This document shows positions 1-6,729 of a stretch of DNA of 10,593 nt, piece by piece (the stretch's first letter is position 1; the number at the start of each line of letters is the position of its first letter). The stretch comes from a bacterium (GTDB lineage Bacteria > Actinomycetota > Acidimicrobiia > Acidimicrobiales > CATQHL01). The DNA lies in contig JAPONU010000265.1 of the NCBI GenBank assembly GCA_026713745.1, positions 1-10,593 on the forward strand, in the 5' to 3' direction. The position numbers were made by a program, and so were the translations under genes. A model generated the notes under the pieces. That model saw only the letters and a program-made list of their open reading frames with translations. It had not been told where the DNA came from and searched no databases.

Positions 1-2
1 AC

Positions 3-949
3 GAACATCTCGAGGAGCTCTCGCAACTACTGTGACCCGCGTCAGGAGGCTGCGATGCGACGCTCGCCGGCACCGAGCCCGTCATCGTGGTCCGGGAGCC
101 GGGCGGAACGGTCAACGTGATGTCGTCGGTTTGCCAGCACCACGGCATGTGCATGACCGCGCCCCCGGAGCGCCCGCGAGAGGAGTGGTTCGCACGCAGT
201 CCGCAGGTCTCCGGCGCGGCGCGGACCTTCCGCTGTCCCTATCACTGGTGGGTCTACGACCTCGACGGCGCGCTGCTGGGTGCGCCGTCCATGGAGCGCA
301 GACGGGGCTTCGACAAGGCCGACCACGGTCTTCCTCGGCTACGCACCGAGATCTGGCGCGGCTTCATCTTCGCGAACCTCGATGATGATGCGCCGGCGCT
401 CGGCCCCAGGATGTCGAAGATCGACGACCTGCTGGAGCCGTACGGATTGGACGACTGGGTGACGACTCCCATCGACACCCATGAGGGTGTGCCGTTCAAC
501 CGGAAGATCATGGCTGAGAATCTCATGGAGTCGTACCACAACTACGGGCTGCACAACCGCCTGCTGGAGAAGCGGGAGTACGGCGAGGGAGCGGCCGCCG
601 ACGGCGGGTACCAGCCGCCGTACACCGAGGGCGACGGGGTGATCGTCCACTGCGGCGTCGCCCCGGAGATCGATCCGGCCGTCAACCCCACCCAACGCGG
701 CCTGTTCACTCCCGTTGCGGAACTCACCACCGAGCAGAGGAGGCAACTCATCTTCGCGTTCGTCCCGCCGACGCTCTTGGTGGGGGTCTTTCCGGACTCG
801 GGCTTCTGGTTCACGGTTCAGCCGGAGGCGGTGGCCAGCCATACGCGCCACGCGGACCGCTCTCCCATCTGGATGCGTTCCTTCCCAAATTCAACGCGTG
901 GCTGCTGGAGTGTTACCGCAACGCCGACGCCAGGAGTGCCGACCACTGA
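3..949 (+). pseudogene. Rieske non-heme iron ring-hydroxylating oxygenase alpha subunit, decayed
   Basis: This family uses a Rieske 2Fe-2S cluster and a mononuclear iron to hydroxylate aromatic or related substrates. The frame open from 36 shows the first Rieske pair Cys-x-His (codons 132 and 138) and the second pair in CPYH (codons 234 and 243), followed by WVYDLDG. The catalytic domain has ENLMESYHNYGLH, with the two iron-binding His codons at 537 and 552. Family-like sequence stops near 840 (VASHTRH) and turns into a Cys/Arg/Pro-rich translation. Frame +2 then carries YAPRGPLSHLD and FNAWLLECYRNAD, ending at TGA 947-949; this is a typical family C-terminus. I infer an internal deletion of perhaps 60-90 residues plus a frameshift near 838-846. 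The frame also has a TGA at 33-35 upstream of DATLAGTEPVIVVRE, so the N-terminus may be damaged too, or may lie beyond the left edge. GTG 87 is the first start but would omit the family's usual N-terminal segment. The substrate cannot be told. Confidence 0.78.
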
Positions 950-987
950 GCAGCCTGCCCGCGAATCCACGCTGAGGGAATCCTGCA

Positions 988-1006
988 CGGCACCGAACCG
1001 GTGCTG
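988..1006 (+). terminator. Possible hairpin between the oxygenase remnant and serS
   Basis: GCACCG at 990-995 pairs with CGGTGC at 999-1004 around an AAC loop. A G-T wobble and a C-G pair extend the stem to 988-1006. It lies 39 nt after the TGA at 947-949 and upstream of the serS promoter, so it could end transcription from the left. There is no T tract, so this is only structural evidence. Confidence 0.3.
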
Positions 1007-1042
1007 CGATCCTCCGGCTGACGGCTCCGGGCGCTGCGCCGA

Positions 1043-1054
1043 TACGGTTTTGTG
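1043..1054 (+). promoter_or_regulatory. serS promoter -10, leaderless arrangement
   Basis: TACGGT (1043-1048) fits the TANNNT -10 consensus. Six bases later comes the GTG at 1055, which gives the canonical SerRS N-terminus MLDVRL. A weak -35-like CTGACG lies at 1018-1023, 19 nt upstream. There is no Shine-Dalgarno sequence. Transcription starting at the GTG itself would explain both facts. Confidence 0.45.
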
Positions 1055-2335
1055 GTGCTCGACGTTCGGCTGCTGCGCAACGAGATGGAGCGTGTCCACG
1101 CGGGGGTGGCAGCCCGAGGTGACGACACCGCGCCGCTCACCGAGGCTCTCAACCTCGACGTGCGCCGCAGGCACCTGCTGGCCCGTCGCGATGAGCTGCG
1201 CCACGAGGTTAAGCAACTCTCCGCCCAGATCGGCCAACTGCACCGGGACGGCCGCCGCGACGAGGCCGTCGAGTCCACCGAGCGCAGCCGGATGCTCGGT
1301 GATGAGACCAGGGCGGTGGCGGCGCAGGCCGACGAGTTGGGCAGGCGCCTCGAGGACCTGCTGATGCGGGTGGCGAACGTGCCTGCGGTGGATTGCCCTG
1401 TGGGCGCCGGCGCCGAGGACAACGACGTGCTGCGGGTCGAGAACTTCACCCCCGACGGCTATGGCCCCCACCAGCGCGTCCCCCACTGGGACCTCGCCGG
1501 AAAGATGGGGCTCCTGGACATCGAGCGTGCCACCAAGCTCTCCGGGGCGATGTTCGCCATGTTCCGGCGCGAGGGCGCCATGCTGGCCCGCGCGCTGGTG
1601 CAGTTCGCCCTGGATCGCAACGCCGACCTCTACGAGGAGGTGCGGCCGCCCACGCTCGTCCACACCGACACCATGACCAGCACGGGCCACCTGCCGCGCT
1701 TCGCCGACGACGCCTACCACCTCGAACGCGACAACCTCTGGGCGATCCCGACCGCCGAGGTGCCGCTCACGTCGCTGTGCCGGGACGAGGTGCTTTCCGA
1801 GGACGACCTCCCTATGCGTTTCATGGCGCACACCTCTTGCTTCCGGCGCGAGGCCGGTGCGGCGGGGCGCGACACCCGCGGCCTGCTGCGTGTGCACGAG
1901 TTCGACAAGGTCGAGATCCTGGCCTACGCCACCCCCGCCCAGGCCCCGGCGATGCACGTCGAGTTGCTCGAGCGGGCGGAGGGCGCGGTGGGCGACCTGG
2001 GTCTGGCCTACAGGATCGTGGACATCTGCACCGGCGACCTGGGGGGCTCGGCCGCCCGGACCTTCGACATCGAGGTCTACTCGCCGGGCACGGACCGCTG
2101 GCTGGAGTGCTCGTCGGTGTCCTGGTTCAGCGACTACCAGGCACGGCGGGCCAACGTCCGCTATCGCCCCGCAGGCGAGCGCGGGACCCGGCTCGTGCAC
2201 ACCCTCAACGGCTCGGCCCTGGCCGTGCCGCGGGTGTGGGCCGCACTCACCGAGACGTGGCGCCGCCCCGACGGCACCATCGAAGTGCCGCCCCCGCTGC
2301 GGCCGTACATGCGCGGGCTCGAGGTGATCCGGTGA
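1055..2335 (+). CDS. serS: Seryl-tRNA synthetase
   Basis: Charges tRNA-Ser with serine, via seryl-adenylate, in the cytoplasm; class II aminoacyl-tRNA synthetase. The N-terminal ~100 residues are charged and heptad-like (RRHLLARRDELRHEVKQLSA), as expected for the tRNA-binding coiled-coil arm. The catalytic core has the serine-site motif TAEVPLT near residue 233, motif 2 as CFRREAGAAGRDTRGLLRVH from residue 262, followed by EFDKVE, and motif 3 as NGSALAVPR near residue 385. Length is 426 residues, normal for the bacterial enzyme. Two tandem GTG codons (1052, 1055) could start it. I chose 1055 because it gives the canonical MLD start and sits 6 nt after a -10 hexamer. The methyltransferase at 2384 follows after 48 nt on the same strand and probably shares the transcript. 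No missing residues or frame problems were seen. Confidence 0.97.
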   Translation: MLDVRLLRNEMERVHAGVAARGDDTAPLTEALNLDVRRRHLLARRDELRHEVKQLSAQIGQLHRDGRRDEAVESTERSRMLGDETRAVAAQADELGRRLEDLLMRVANVPAVDCPVGAGAEDNDVLRVENFTPDGYGPHQRVPHWDLAGKMGLLDIERATKLSGAMFAMFRREGAMLARALVQFALDRNADLYEEVRPPTLVHTDTMTSTGHLPRFADDAYHLERDNLWAIPTAEVPLTSLCRDEVLSEDDLPMRFMAHTSCFRREAGAAGRDTRGLLRVHEFDKVEILAYATPAQAPAMHVELLERAEGAVGDLGLAYRIVDICTGDLGGSAARTFDIEVYSPGTDRWLECSSVSWFSDYQARRANVRYRPAGERGTRLVHTLNGSALAVPRVWAALTETWRRPDGTIEVPPPLRPYMRGLEVIR

Positions 2336-2383
2336 CCGAGGCGGGGGGCGTTTCGGCGCTGGCCCGATAGCGGGACACCGAAG

Positions 2384-3130
2384 GTGACGCCGGCGAGCGG
2401 CAATCGGGGCTCGGCCGGGGGCGACTCAGGCCGGCGCCCCGCGGGGCGAGTACCCAGTGAGCAGAACGCCGGCGGCGTGGGCCCCATCCGGTACCTGCCC
2501 GTGCTGATCCCGCCGCCGGAGGTTCCCCCCGACATCGACGGCGCGGATCACCCTGTGCGCGAGGTGACCCGGGGAGTGGCCGCGGACGAGACGTCCTGGA
2601 CCTCCGACACCGCAGCCGAGATGACCGAGAGATTCGATGAGTTGGCCCCGGACTGGTCGAACCGTCTCGGGCCCGAGGAGTTCGTCGGACTGCCCGACGC
2701 CTGCGAGCGCGGCGGCCTGGATCCCGCGGCCCTGTGCCTGGAGGTGGGATCGGGCACCGGGTTCGGCACCGTGCACCTCGCCGCGCACTTCCGGCGGGTG
2801 ATCGCGATGGACCTGTCGGCGGGCATGCTGGCGCTGGCGCCGCCGGGCTTGGCACCGCGGGTGCGCGCCGACGGCGCCGGTCTCCCGCTCGCCGACGACT
2901 CGGTGGACGTCGTGGCGCTGATCAACATGTTGCTGTTCCCCTCCGAGGTGGACCGTGTGCTGCGGCCCGGCGGGGCGGTCCTGTGGTTCAACACCCTTGG
3001 CACCCGCACACCCATACACCTGCCGGCCACCGAGGTTGCCGAGGCGCTGCCCGGAACCTGGAGCGGGATCGCCAGCGAGGCGCTGTGGGCGACGTGGTGC
3101 GTGCTGCGGCGGGAGCAGGCGGCCGGCTGA
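2384..3130 (+). CDS. Class I SAM-dependent methyltransferase
   Basis: Predicted soluble S-adenosylmethionine-dependent methyltransferase of unknown substrate. The Rossmann core shows motif I as CLEVGSGTGFG (residues 118-128), an acidic strand-2 end at Asp143 (VIAMDLSAGML) that should bind the SAM ribose, and the later motifs LPLADDSVDVV and VDRVLRPGGAVLWFN. Before the core is a segment beginning RYLPVLIPPPEVPPDIDG and containing FDELAPDW, which I associate with a family of actinobacterial methyltransferases. The GTG at 2384 is the first start after an in-frame stop at 2333 and gives 248 residues. Its first ~31 residues are Gly/Ser/Arg-rich with no obvious fold, so GTG 2477, just before GPIRYLPV, is a credible alternative. 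No ribosome-binding site or -10 is clear at either, consistent with readthrough from serS. The stop lies inside a hairpin shared with the convergent gene. Confidence 0.85.
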   Translation: MTPASGNRGSAGGDSGRRPAGRVPSEQNAGGVGPIRYLPVLIPPPEVPPDIDGADHPVREVTRGVAADETSWTSDTAAEMTERFDELAPDWSNRLGPEEFVGLPDACERGGLDPAALCLEVGSGTGFGTVHLAAHFRRVIAMDLSAGMLALAPPGLAPRVRADGAGLPLADDSVDVVALINMLLFPSEVDRVLRPGGAVLWFNTLGTRTPIHLPATEVAEALPGTWSGIASEALWATWCVLRREQAAG

Positions 3131-3146
3131 GTGTTGCTCAGGCCGG
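3123..3146. terminator. Bidirectional hairpin covering two convergent stop codons
   Basis: CCGG-CTGAG (3123-3131) pairs with CTCAG-G-CCGG (3137-3146) around a TGTTG loop, with one bulged G at 3142. The stem contains the methyltransferase TGA (3128-3130) and the reverse-strand stop of the ccdA-like gene (3138-3140). As an inverted repeat it would form in transcripts from either side. No T tract follows on either strand. Confidence 0.5.
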
Positions 3147-4253
3147 AGCCTCGGGCGCCGAGCGCAACCGCCGGCGCACCCGGAGCCAGACGATGGCGGC
3201 GACGACGGCAGCCGCCAGGATCTCGAACAGCACCGCCCAGCGCACCGGATCGGACCAGTTGGCCACGCGCTCGGGAATGTCGGCGATGGTGCGCACGATC
3301 GGCAGCACGAAGAGGTCGAACCGGTAGTAGGACGACTCCACAGCCAGCCAGAGCACGCCGAACGCCGCCAAGACGATCCGCGCATTGCGTGGTCGCATGC
3401 TCGGTCGCAGTGCAACCAGCACGATCCCCACCGCGATGTAGCCGGCCGCTACCGCCAGGCGGGCAGGACCTGCCTCCGCCGCCCACGAACTAAGCGACCC
3501 CTGGGCATCCAGGGAGAGGTCCACGAGGACGTTGCCGGCCAGGTCGCCTCGCAGTACCTGGATCTCCCACCAGCCGTACAGCGACAAGAAGGCGCCGACG
3601 ACCACCAGGAAGGCGCCGGAGATGCGGTTCACGTGAGGCAGGATTCGCCGCATCTTGGCGATCACCTCGGTCCGGGCGACGGCCATTCCCAGCGTCAGCA
3701 CCATGACCACGGCGCACAGCCCGCCGCCGTAGGCGATGAACACCAGCAGGCCGTCGAAGAAGTCCCGGCTGGAGAAGGCGCTGACCACGGTCCCGAAGAA
3801 CACCGGCATGGTGCATCCCAGCGAGACGACGGCGTAGGACACGCCGAACAGGAAGATCGAACTGAGGCGGCGGCTCTCACCGCCCCGCTGCAGGCGAGGC
3901 AGCCGGAACTTGGGTTCGAAGCCCCACAGCATCGCCACGCCGAGGATGGCCATGACGATTCCCAGCACGAAGGTCACCCACGCCACCCGGCTCTCGATGG
4001 CGCTGCGGCTGAGCACCGTGGAGGCCAGAGCGCCGATTGCGGCGAACACCGTCATGAATCCGGCGCAGAGGGTCAGCCCCACGCGGAGTCCCCGCAGGAT
4101 GCTCTGGGCGGGGTGCAGCCGCTTGTCGCCCTCGATGCCCAGGAAGTACGAGAGGTAGGCGGGCATCATCGCGAAGCCGCACGGGTTGAAGGCGGAGATG
4201 AACCCGGCCGAGAGGGCCAGGCTCGCCAGCGTGGTGAGGCTGACGGTGTTCAC
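3138..4253 (-). CDS. CcdA/DsbD-type thiol-disulfide transmembrane protein with C-terminal membrane extension
   Basis: Members of this family carry electrons from cytoplasmic thioredoxin across the membrane to extracytoplasmic thioredoxin-like proteins, for cytochrome c maturation or thiol homeostasis. The two redox cysteines lie in the expected contexts: Cys25 in SAFNPCGF (first membrane helix) and Cys147 in SLGCTMP (after the loop opening the second half). About six hydrophobic segments fall before residue ~245. The family is usually around 220-250 residues, but this protein has 371. The extra ~125 residues contain further hydrophobic stretches (LAVAAGYIAVGIVLVAL, ARIVLAAFGVLWLAV, AVLFEILAAAVVAAIVWL) and a basic tail. 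The start is GTG 4253, with GGCGAGG a short way upstream as a possible ribosome-binding site. It lies 31 nt after the TlpA-like gene, which encodes its likely redox partner. No ResB/ResC cytochrome assembly genes are visible, so the electron acceptor may be only the neighbouring lipoprotein. Confidence 0.88.
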   Translation of the reverse strand: MNTVSLTTLASLALSAGFISAFNPCGFAMMPAYLSYFLGIEGDKRLHPAQSILRGLRVGLTLCAGFMTVFAAIGALASTVLSRSAIESRVAWVTFVLGIVMAILGVAMLWGFEPKFRLPRLQRGGESRRLSSIFLFGVSYAVVSLGCTMPVFFGTVVSAFSSRDFFDGLLVFIAYGGGLCAVVMVLTLGMAVARTEVIAKMRRILPHVNRISGAFLVVVGAFLSLYGWWEIQVLRGDLAGNVLVDLSLDAQGSLSSWAAEAGPARLAVAAGYIAVGIVLVALRPSMRPRNARIVLAAFGVLWLAVESSYYRFDLFVLPIVRTIADIPERVANWSDPVRWAVLFEILAAAVVAAIVWLRVRRRLRSAPEAPA

Positions 4254-4284
4254 GGAGCGAGCCTCGCCGAGCGGCGCACAGCGT

Positions 4285-4848
4285 TCAGATGCCCAGGTGC
4301 TCGGCGATGAGCGCCCGCAGGTCCTGTGCCCGCAGCCGGGAACTGATCATGTGCACAATCATGCCCTCCGGATCCACCAGGACGGTGGTCGGCATGCCGA
4401 ACCCCCCGAAGGCCTGGAAGATCCCCGAGTCGGGATCCTCCGCCAGCGGGTAGGTCACGCCGGTTCTCTCCGCCAACTCCCGGGCCGATCCCGGTTCGTC
4501 GCCCACGTTGATCCCCAGGAAGGCCACCTGTGGGCTGAGTTCCCGGTGCACGGCTTCGAAGGCCGGCATCTCGGTGATGCAGGGCGGGCACCAGGATGCC
4601 CAGAAGTTGATCACCACCGGCGTACCGGCGAAGTCGGCCGGGGAGCCCTCGGTACCGTCGAAGTACCGGAAGCGCACGTCGGGGACCCGCTCGCGCTCTC
4701 CATCTCCGTTGCCGTCATCGGCGGCGTCGATGTTCTCTCCGGTGGGCGCCTCCGCGGCGCCACCGCAGCCGACCCCCGCCAGGAGCGCCACGACCAGCGC
4801 CGCGGCGAGCGGTCGGAGGAATGTGCGCGTGCCGCCGGCGGATCCCAA
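4285..4848 (-). CDS. TlpA/ResA-like thioredoxin-fold lipoprotein
   Basis: Predicted membrane-anchored extracytoplasmic thiol-disulfide oxidoreductase. The N-terminus has arginines (RTFLRP) and a hydrophobic run LAAALVVALLAGVG before Cys28, a lipobox-like cleavage site; Gly at -3 is less usual than Leu. An acidic Asp/Glu/Gly linker follows, then the thioredoxin domain with NFWASWCPPC (Cys87 and Cys90) and the cis-proline loop GFGMPTT (Pro153). Length is 187 residues. I chose TTG 4848, 4 nt after the stop of the upstream hydrolase, because an ATG at 4944 would add 32 residues overlapping that gene ahead of the signal peptide. It is translated between the hydrolase and the CcdA-like gene in one tight unit. 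CcdA probably reduces its active-site disulfide. The final substrate (apocytochrome c or other) is not shown by this window. Confidence 0.88.
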   Translation of the reverse strand: MGSAGGTRTFLRPLAAALVVALLAGVGCGGAAEAPTGENIDAADDGNGDGERERVPDVRFRYFDGTEGSPADFAGTPVVINFWASWCPPCITEMPAFEAVHRELSPQVAFLGINVGDEPGSARELAERTGVTYPLAEDPDSGIFQAFGGFGMPTTVLVDPEGMIVHMISSRLRAQDLRALIAEHLGI

Positions 4849-4852
4849 GGTC

Positions 4853-5944
4853 TCAGGCCGGGGAGAAGACGGTCTGGCCCCCGCGCCCCGTTGCTGCCAA
4901 CTCGCCGAGAACCCGGAGGTGTTCGAGGTGGGCGAAGGTCTCACTCTCCGCCATGTTGCCCCATGATCGTTCGGAGAAGAGTCGCTGCATGTACTGCGGG
5001 ACCGTTCCGGTGCCCAACTCCTCCGCGGTGCTCCGAACGACGTTGAGGCGCTGCTCGTGGTGGCGCCTGATGGCCTTGGCCCGCCCGGCGAGGTCCTCGA
5101 AGGGGTGGCCGTGGGCCGGCAGCACCGTCGTCACGCCCTCGATGGCGCCCATGCGCTCCAGGGAGTCGAAGAAGCGGGCGAGGGGATCGGCGTGCGGGGT
5201 GAGCCCGCTTATGTGCGGCGTGATGGTCGGCAGGACGTGATCGCCGGAGAGCATGAGCCCGTGGGTGGGGTCGAACAGGCAGAGATGGTCCTCGGTGTGG
5301 CCGGGTGTGTGGAGGCAGATCCACTCCCGGCGGGCGAGCCGCACGATCTGGGCATCGACCACGGTGCGTGTGGGTCGCGGGGTGGCGAACCAGCGCGGGT
5401 CATCCCGCGCGATCTCCTTCCAGGCGCGCCACTCCTTCTCGGGCATCGGTTCACGTTTCGTGCCCCAGGGGTTCACGCTCAACGCCATCCAAGGGGGCCG
5501 GTGAGCACCCTCGTCGTCCTCGCCGGCGCCGAGCAGTTCGGCCGGCTCGGCAACCTCGGTTGCCTCCCACACCGGCCGGAACGACTCGTGGGTCAGGATT
5601 TCCGCGCCGGCCAGGACCCGCAGGCGTTCGGCACCGCCGAAGTGGTCGAAGTGCGAGTGGGTGATGACGGCGGTGTGGACGTCGCCGATGGCGTAGCCGG
5701 CGGCGCGCAGGCGCTGCTCGAGCGCGGTGAAGGACGCGGGCGTCGGCAGGCCGGGATCCACCACGGCGACGCCCCGCTCGTCCTCGAGCAGGTAGCAGTT
5801 GACGTGACCGATCCCCGGCAGGTTGACAGGAAGCTGTGTGCGGAGGACGCCCGGGGCGGTCTCGGTGATGTCGGTGCCGGCCGGTTCCCGCTCCTGGCGA
5901 GGTGGTCGCGTCGGCGCCGGCCCGGCTTGCGGCTCTCCGCTCAC
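4853..5944 (-). CDS. Metallo-beta-lactamase-fold hydrolase with C-terminal helical domain
   Basis: Predicted dinuclear-metal hydrolase of the glyoxalase II/LACTB2-like branch; the substrate is unknown. Metal ligands are visible: THSHFDH (His96, His98, Asp100, His101), HTPGHTEDH (His216), SGDHVLP (Asp235) and PAHGHP (His278 or His280). A typical first strand reads GHVNCYLLED followed by VVDPGLP. After the core, residues from about 300 (RRHHEQRL) through AHLEHLRVLGEL look like the C-terminal winged-helix region of LACTB2-type proteins. The full length of 363 includes an insert of about 90 residues between the second and third ligands. GTG 5944 starts 9 nt after the orn stop, so it is probably co-transcribed with orn. 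The first ~25 residues are Pro/Arg-rich and may be non-structural. LACTB2-type proteins can be ribonucleases, which would suit the orn neighbour, but that link is inference. Confidence 0.85.
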   Translation of the reverse strand: MSGEPQAGPAPTRPPRQEREPAGTDITETAPGVLRTQLPVNLPGIGHVNCYLLEDERGVAVVDPGLPTPASFTALEQRLRAAGYAIGDVHTAVITHSHFDHFGGAERLRVLAGAEILTHESFRPVWEATEVAEPAELLGAGEDDEGAHRPPWMALSVNPWGTKREPMPEKEWRAWKEIARDDPRWFATPRPTRTVVDAQIVRLARREWICLHTPGHTEDHLCLFDPTHGLMLSGDHVLPTITPHISGLTPHADPLARFFDSLERMGAIEGVTTVLPAHGHPFEDLAGRAKAIRRHHEQRLNVVRSTAEELGTGTVPQYMQRLFSERSWGNMAESETFAHLEHLRVLGELAATGRGGQTVFSPA

Positions 5945-5953
5945 CGGGTCAAC

Positions 5954-6535
5954 CTATCGCTGTCCCCGGTCGCTCGAACGGTCGTGGGCGGTCTTGCCGC
6001 CGGCGGGGGCGAAGACGGCGCTTCGCCAGTACTTCAGTTCCTCGATGCTCTCGAGGATGTCGTCCAGCGCACGGTGCCCTTTCTTCTTGCGGGGCCGCTT
6101 CGCGGCGATGGCGGGATACCAGCGCACCGCCAGCTCCTTGATGGAGGACACGTCCACGACGTGGTAGTCGAGGTAGTGCTCGATCTCCGGCAGCCACCGG
6201 TTCAGGAAGCGGCGATCCATGCCGATGGAATTGCCGCACAGCGGGACCGTGCCGGCTTCGGGGACGTGCCGGCGGATGAAGTCCAGGGTCTGCTGCTGGG
6301 CCTCCGCGAGGCTCAGCGTCGACAGCCGCACCTCGTCGGTGAGCCCGCTCTCGTGGTGCATCTTGCTGACCACGTCGCCCATCAGTCCGAGGATCTCGGG
6401 CGGTTGATGGATCACGAGTTGCAGCCCGCCCTCGACGGGGTTGAGATTGTCGTCGGTGATGATCGTGGCGATCTCCAGCACGTGGTCGCGGTCGGCGTCG
6501 AGGCCGGTCATCTCGAGGTCGATCCACACGAGCAC
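5954..6535 (-). CDS. orn: Oligoribonuclease (DEDDh 3'-5' exoribonuclease)
   Basis: Degrades two- to five-nucleotide RNA leftovers, including pGpG from cyclic-di-GMP turnover, to mononucleotides in the cytoplasm. The DEDDh catalytic set is complete: Asp6 and Glu8 in WIDLEMTGLD, Asp107 in GNSIGMDRRF, and His154 and Asp159 in HRALDDI. DVSSIKELAVRWYP is highly characteristic of Orn. With GTG 6535 as start the protein has 193 residues, close to the family norm, with a short polar C-terminal tail like that of mycobacterial Orn. An upstream start at 6700 would add 55 Arg/Pro-rich residues and is rejected. GTG 6529 (MWIDLE) is a minor alternative. 6535 is preferred because a -10 TAGCAT lies 7 nt upstream, implying a leaderless mRNA. 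It heads the unit continuing with the hydrolase, TlpA-like and CcdA-like genes, and diverges from dut. Confidence 0.96.
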   Translation of the reverse strand: MLVWIDLEMTGLDADRDHVLEIATIITDDNLNPVEGGLQLVIHQPPEILGLMGDVVSKMHHESGLTDEVRLSTLSLAEAQQQTLDFIRRHVPEAGTVPLCGNSIGMDRRFLNRWLPEIEHYLDYHVVDVSSIKELAVRWYPAIAAKRPRKKKGHRALDDILESIEELKYWRSAVFAPAGGKTAHDRSSDRGQR

Positions 6536-6548
6536 GCGCGGGATGCTA
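6536..6548 (-). promoter_or_regulatory. orn promoter -10, leaderless arrangement
   Basis: On the minus strand TAGCAT (6548-6543) fits TANNNT and is followed by 7 nt and then GTG 6535. There is no Shine-Dalgarno sequence and no good -35. The site would drive the whole orn-to-ccdA unit. Confidence 0.4.
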
Positions 6549-6717
6549 GCGAGATGCGCCGACGACGGACTCCCGGGCGCTGCCCGGCGACACCGCAGCG
6601 CTCCCGGTTTCGGGGCTCGTGGGACCAAGCTGGGGACATCCTTGGGGAACAAGTCGGAGCATCCTCTGGATCCTGGCGGAACCCGGCGATCCGGCGCCAC
6701 GCGTCGCAGGGTCGCCG

Positions 6718-6729
6718 TAGAGTCCCGCC
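6718..6729 (+). promoter_or_regulatory. dut promoter -10, leaderless arrangement
   Basis: TAGAGT (6718-6723) fits TANNNT and is followed by 6 nt and ATG 6730. No convincing -35 was seen. The 194 nt between 6535 and 6730 hold this site and the orn promoter back to back. Confidence 0.4.

Noticed and set aside
33..35. TGA in the Rieske frame read as selenocysteine
   Set aside because: No SECIS-like hairpin was seen after it and no family member is known to carry Sec there; decay of an already damaged gene is simpler.
818..2200. A 460-codon open frame on the minus strand
   Set aside because: It lies opposite serS, which has all class II synthetase motifs. The minus translation is His/Arg/Gly-rich without motifs; it is a high-GC shadow frame.
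2426..3415. Long minus-strand frames opposite the methyltransferase
   Set aside because: The plus strand carries a clear SAM-binding motif I and later motifs; the minus frames cross the end of the CcdA-like gene in the wrong frame.
2955..4310. A 451-codon open frame on the plus strand
   Set aside because: It is antisense to the CcdA-like gene and overlaps the methyltransferase end. Its composition is His/Gln/Asp-rich, typical of an antisense high-GC shadow.
5954..6700. Orn extended to a start at 6700
   Set aside because: The added 55 residues are Arg/Pro/Ser-rich without family similarity, and the GTG at 6535 gives normal Orn length with a -10 box just upstream.
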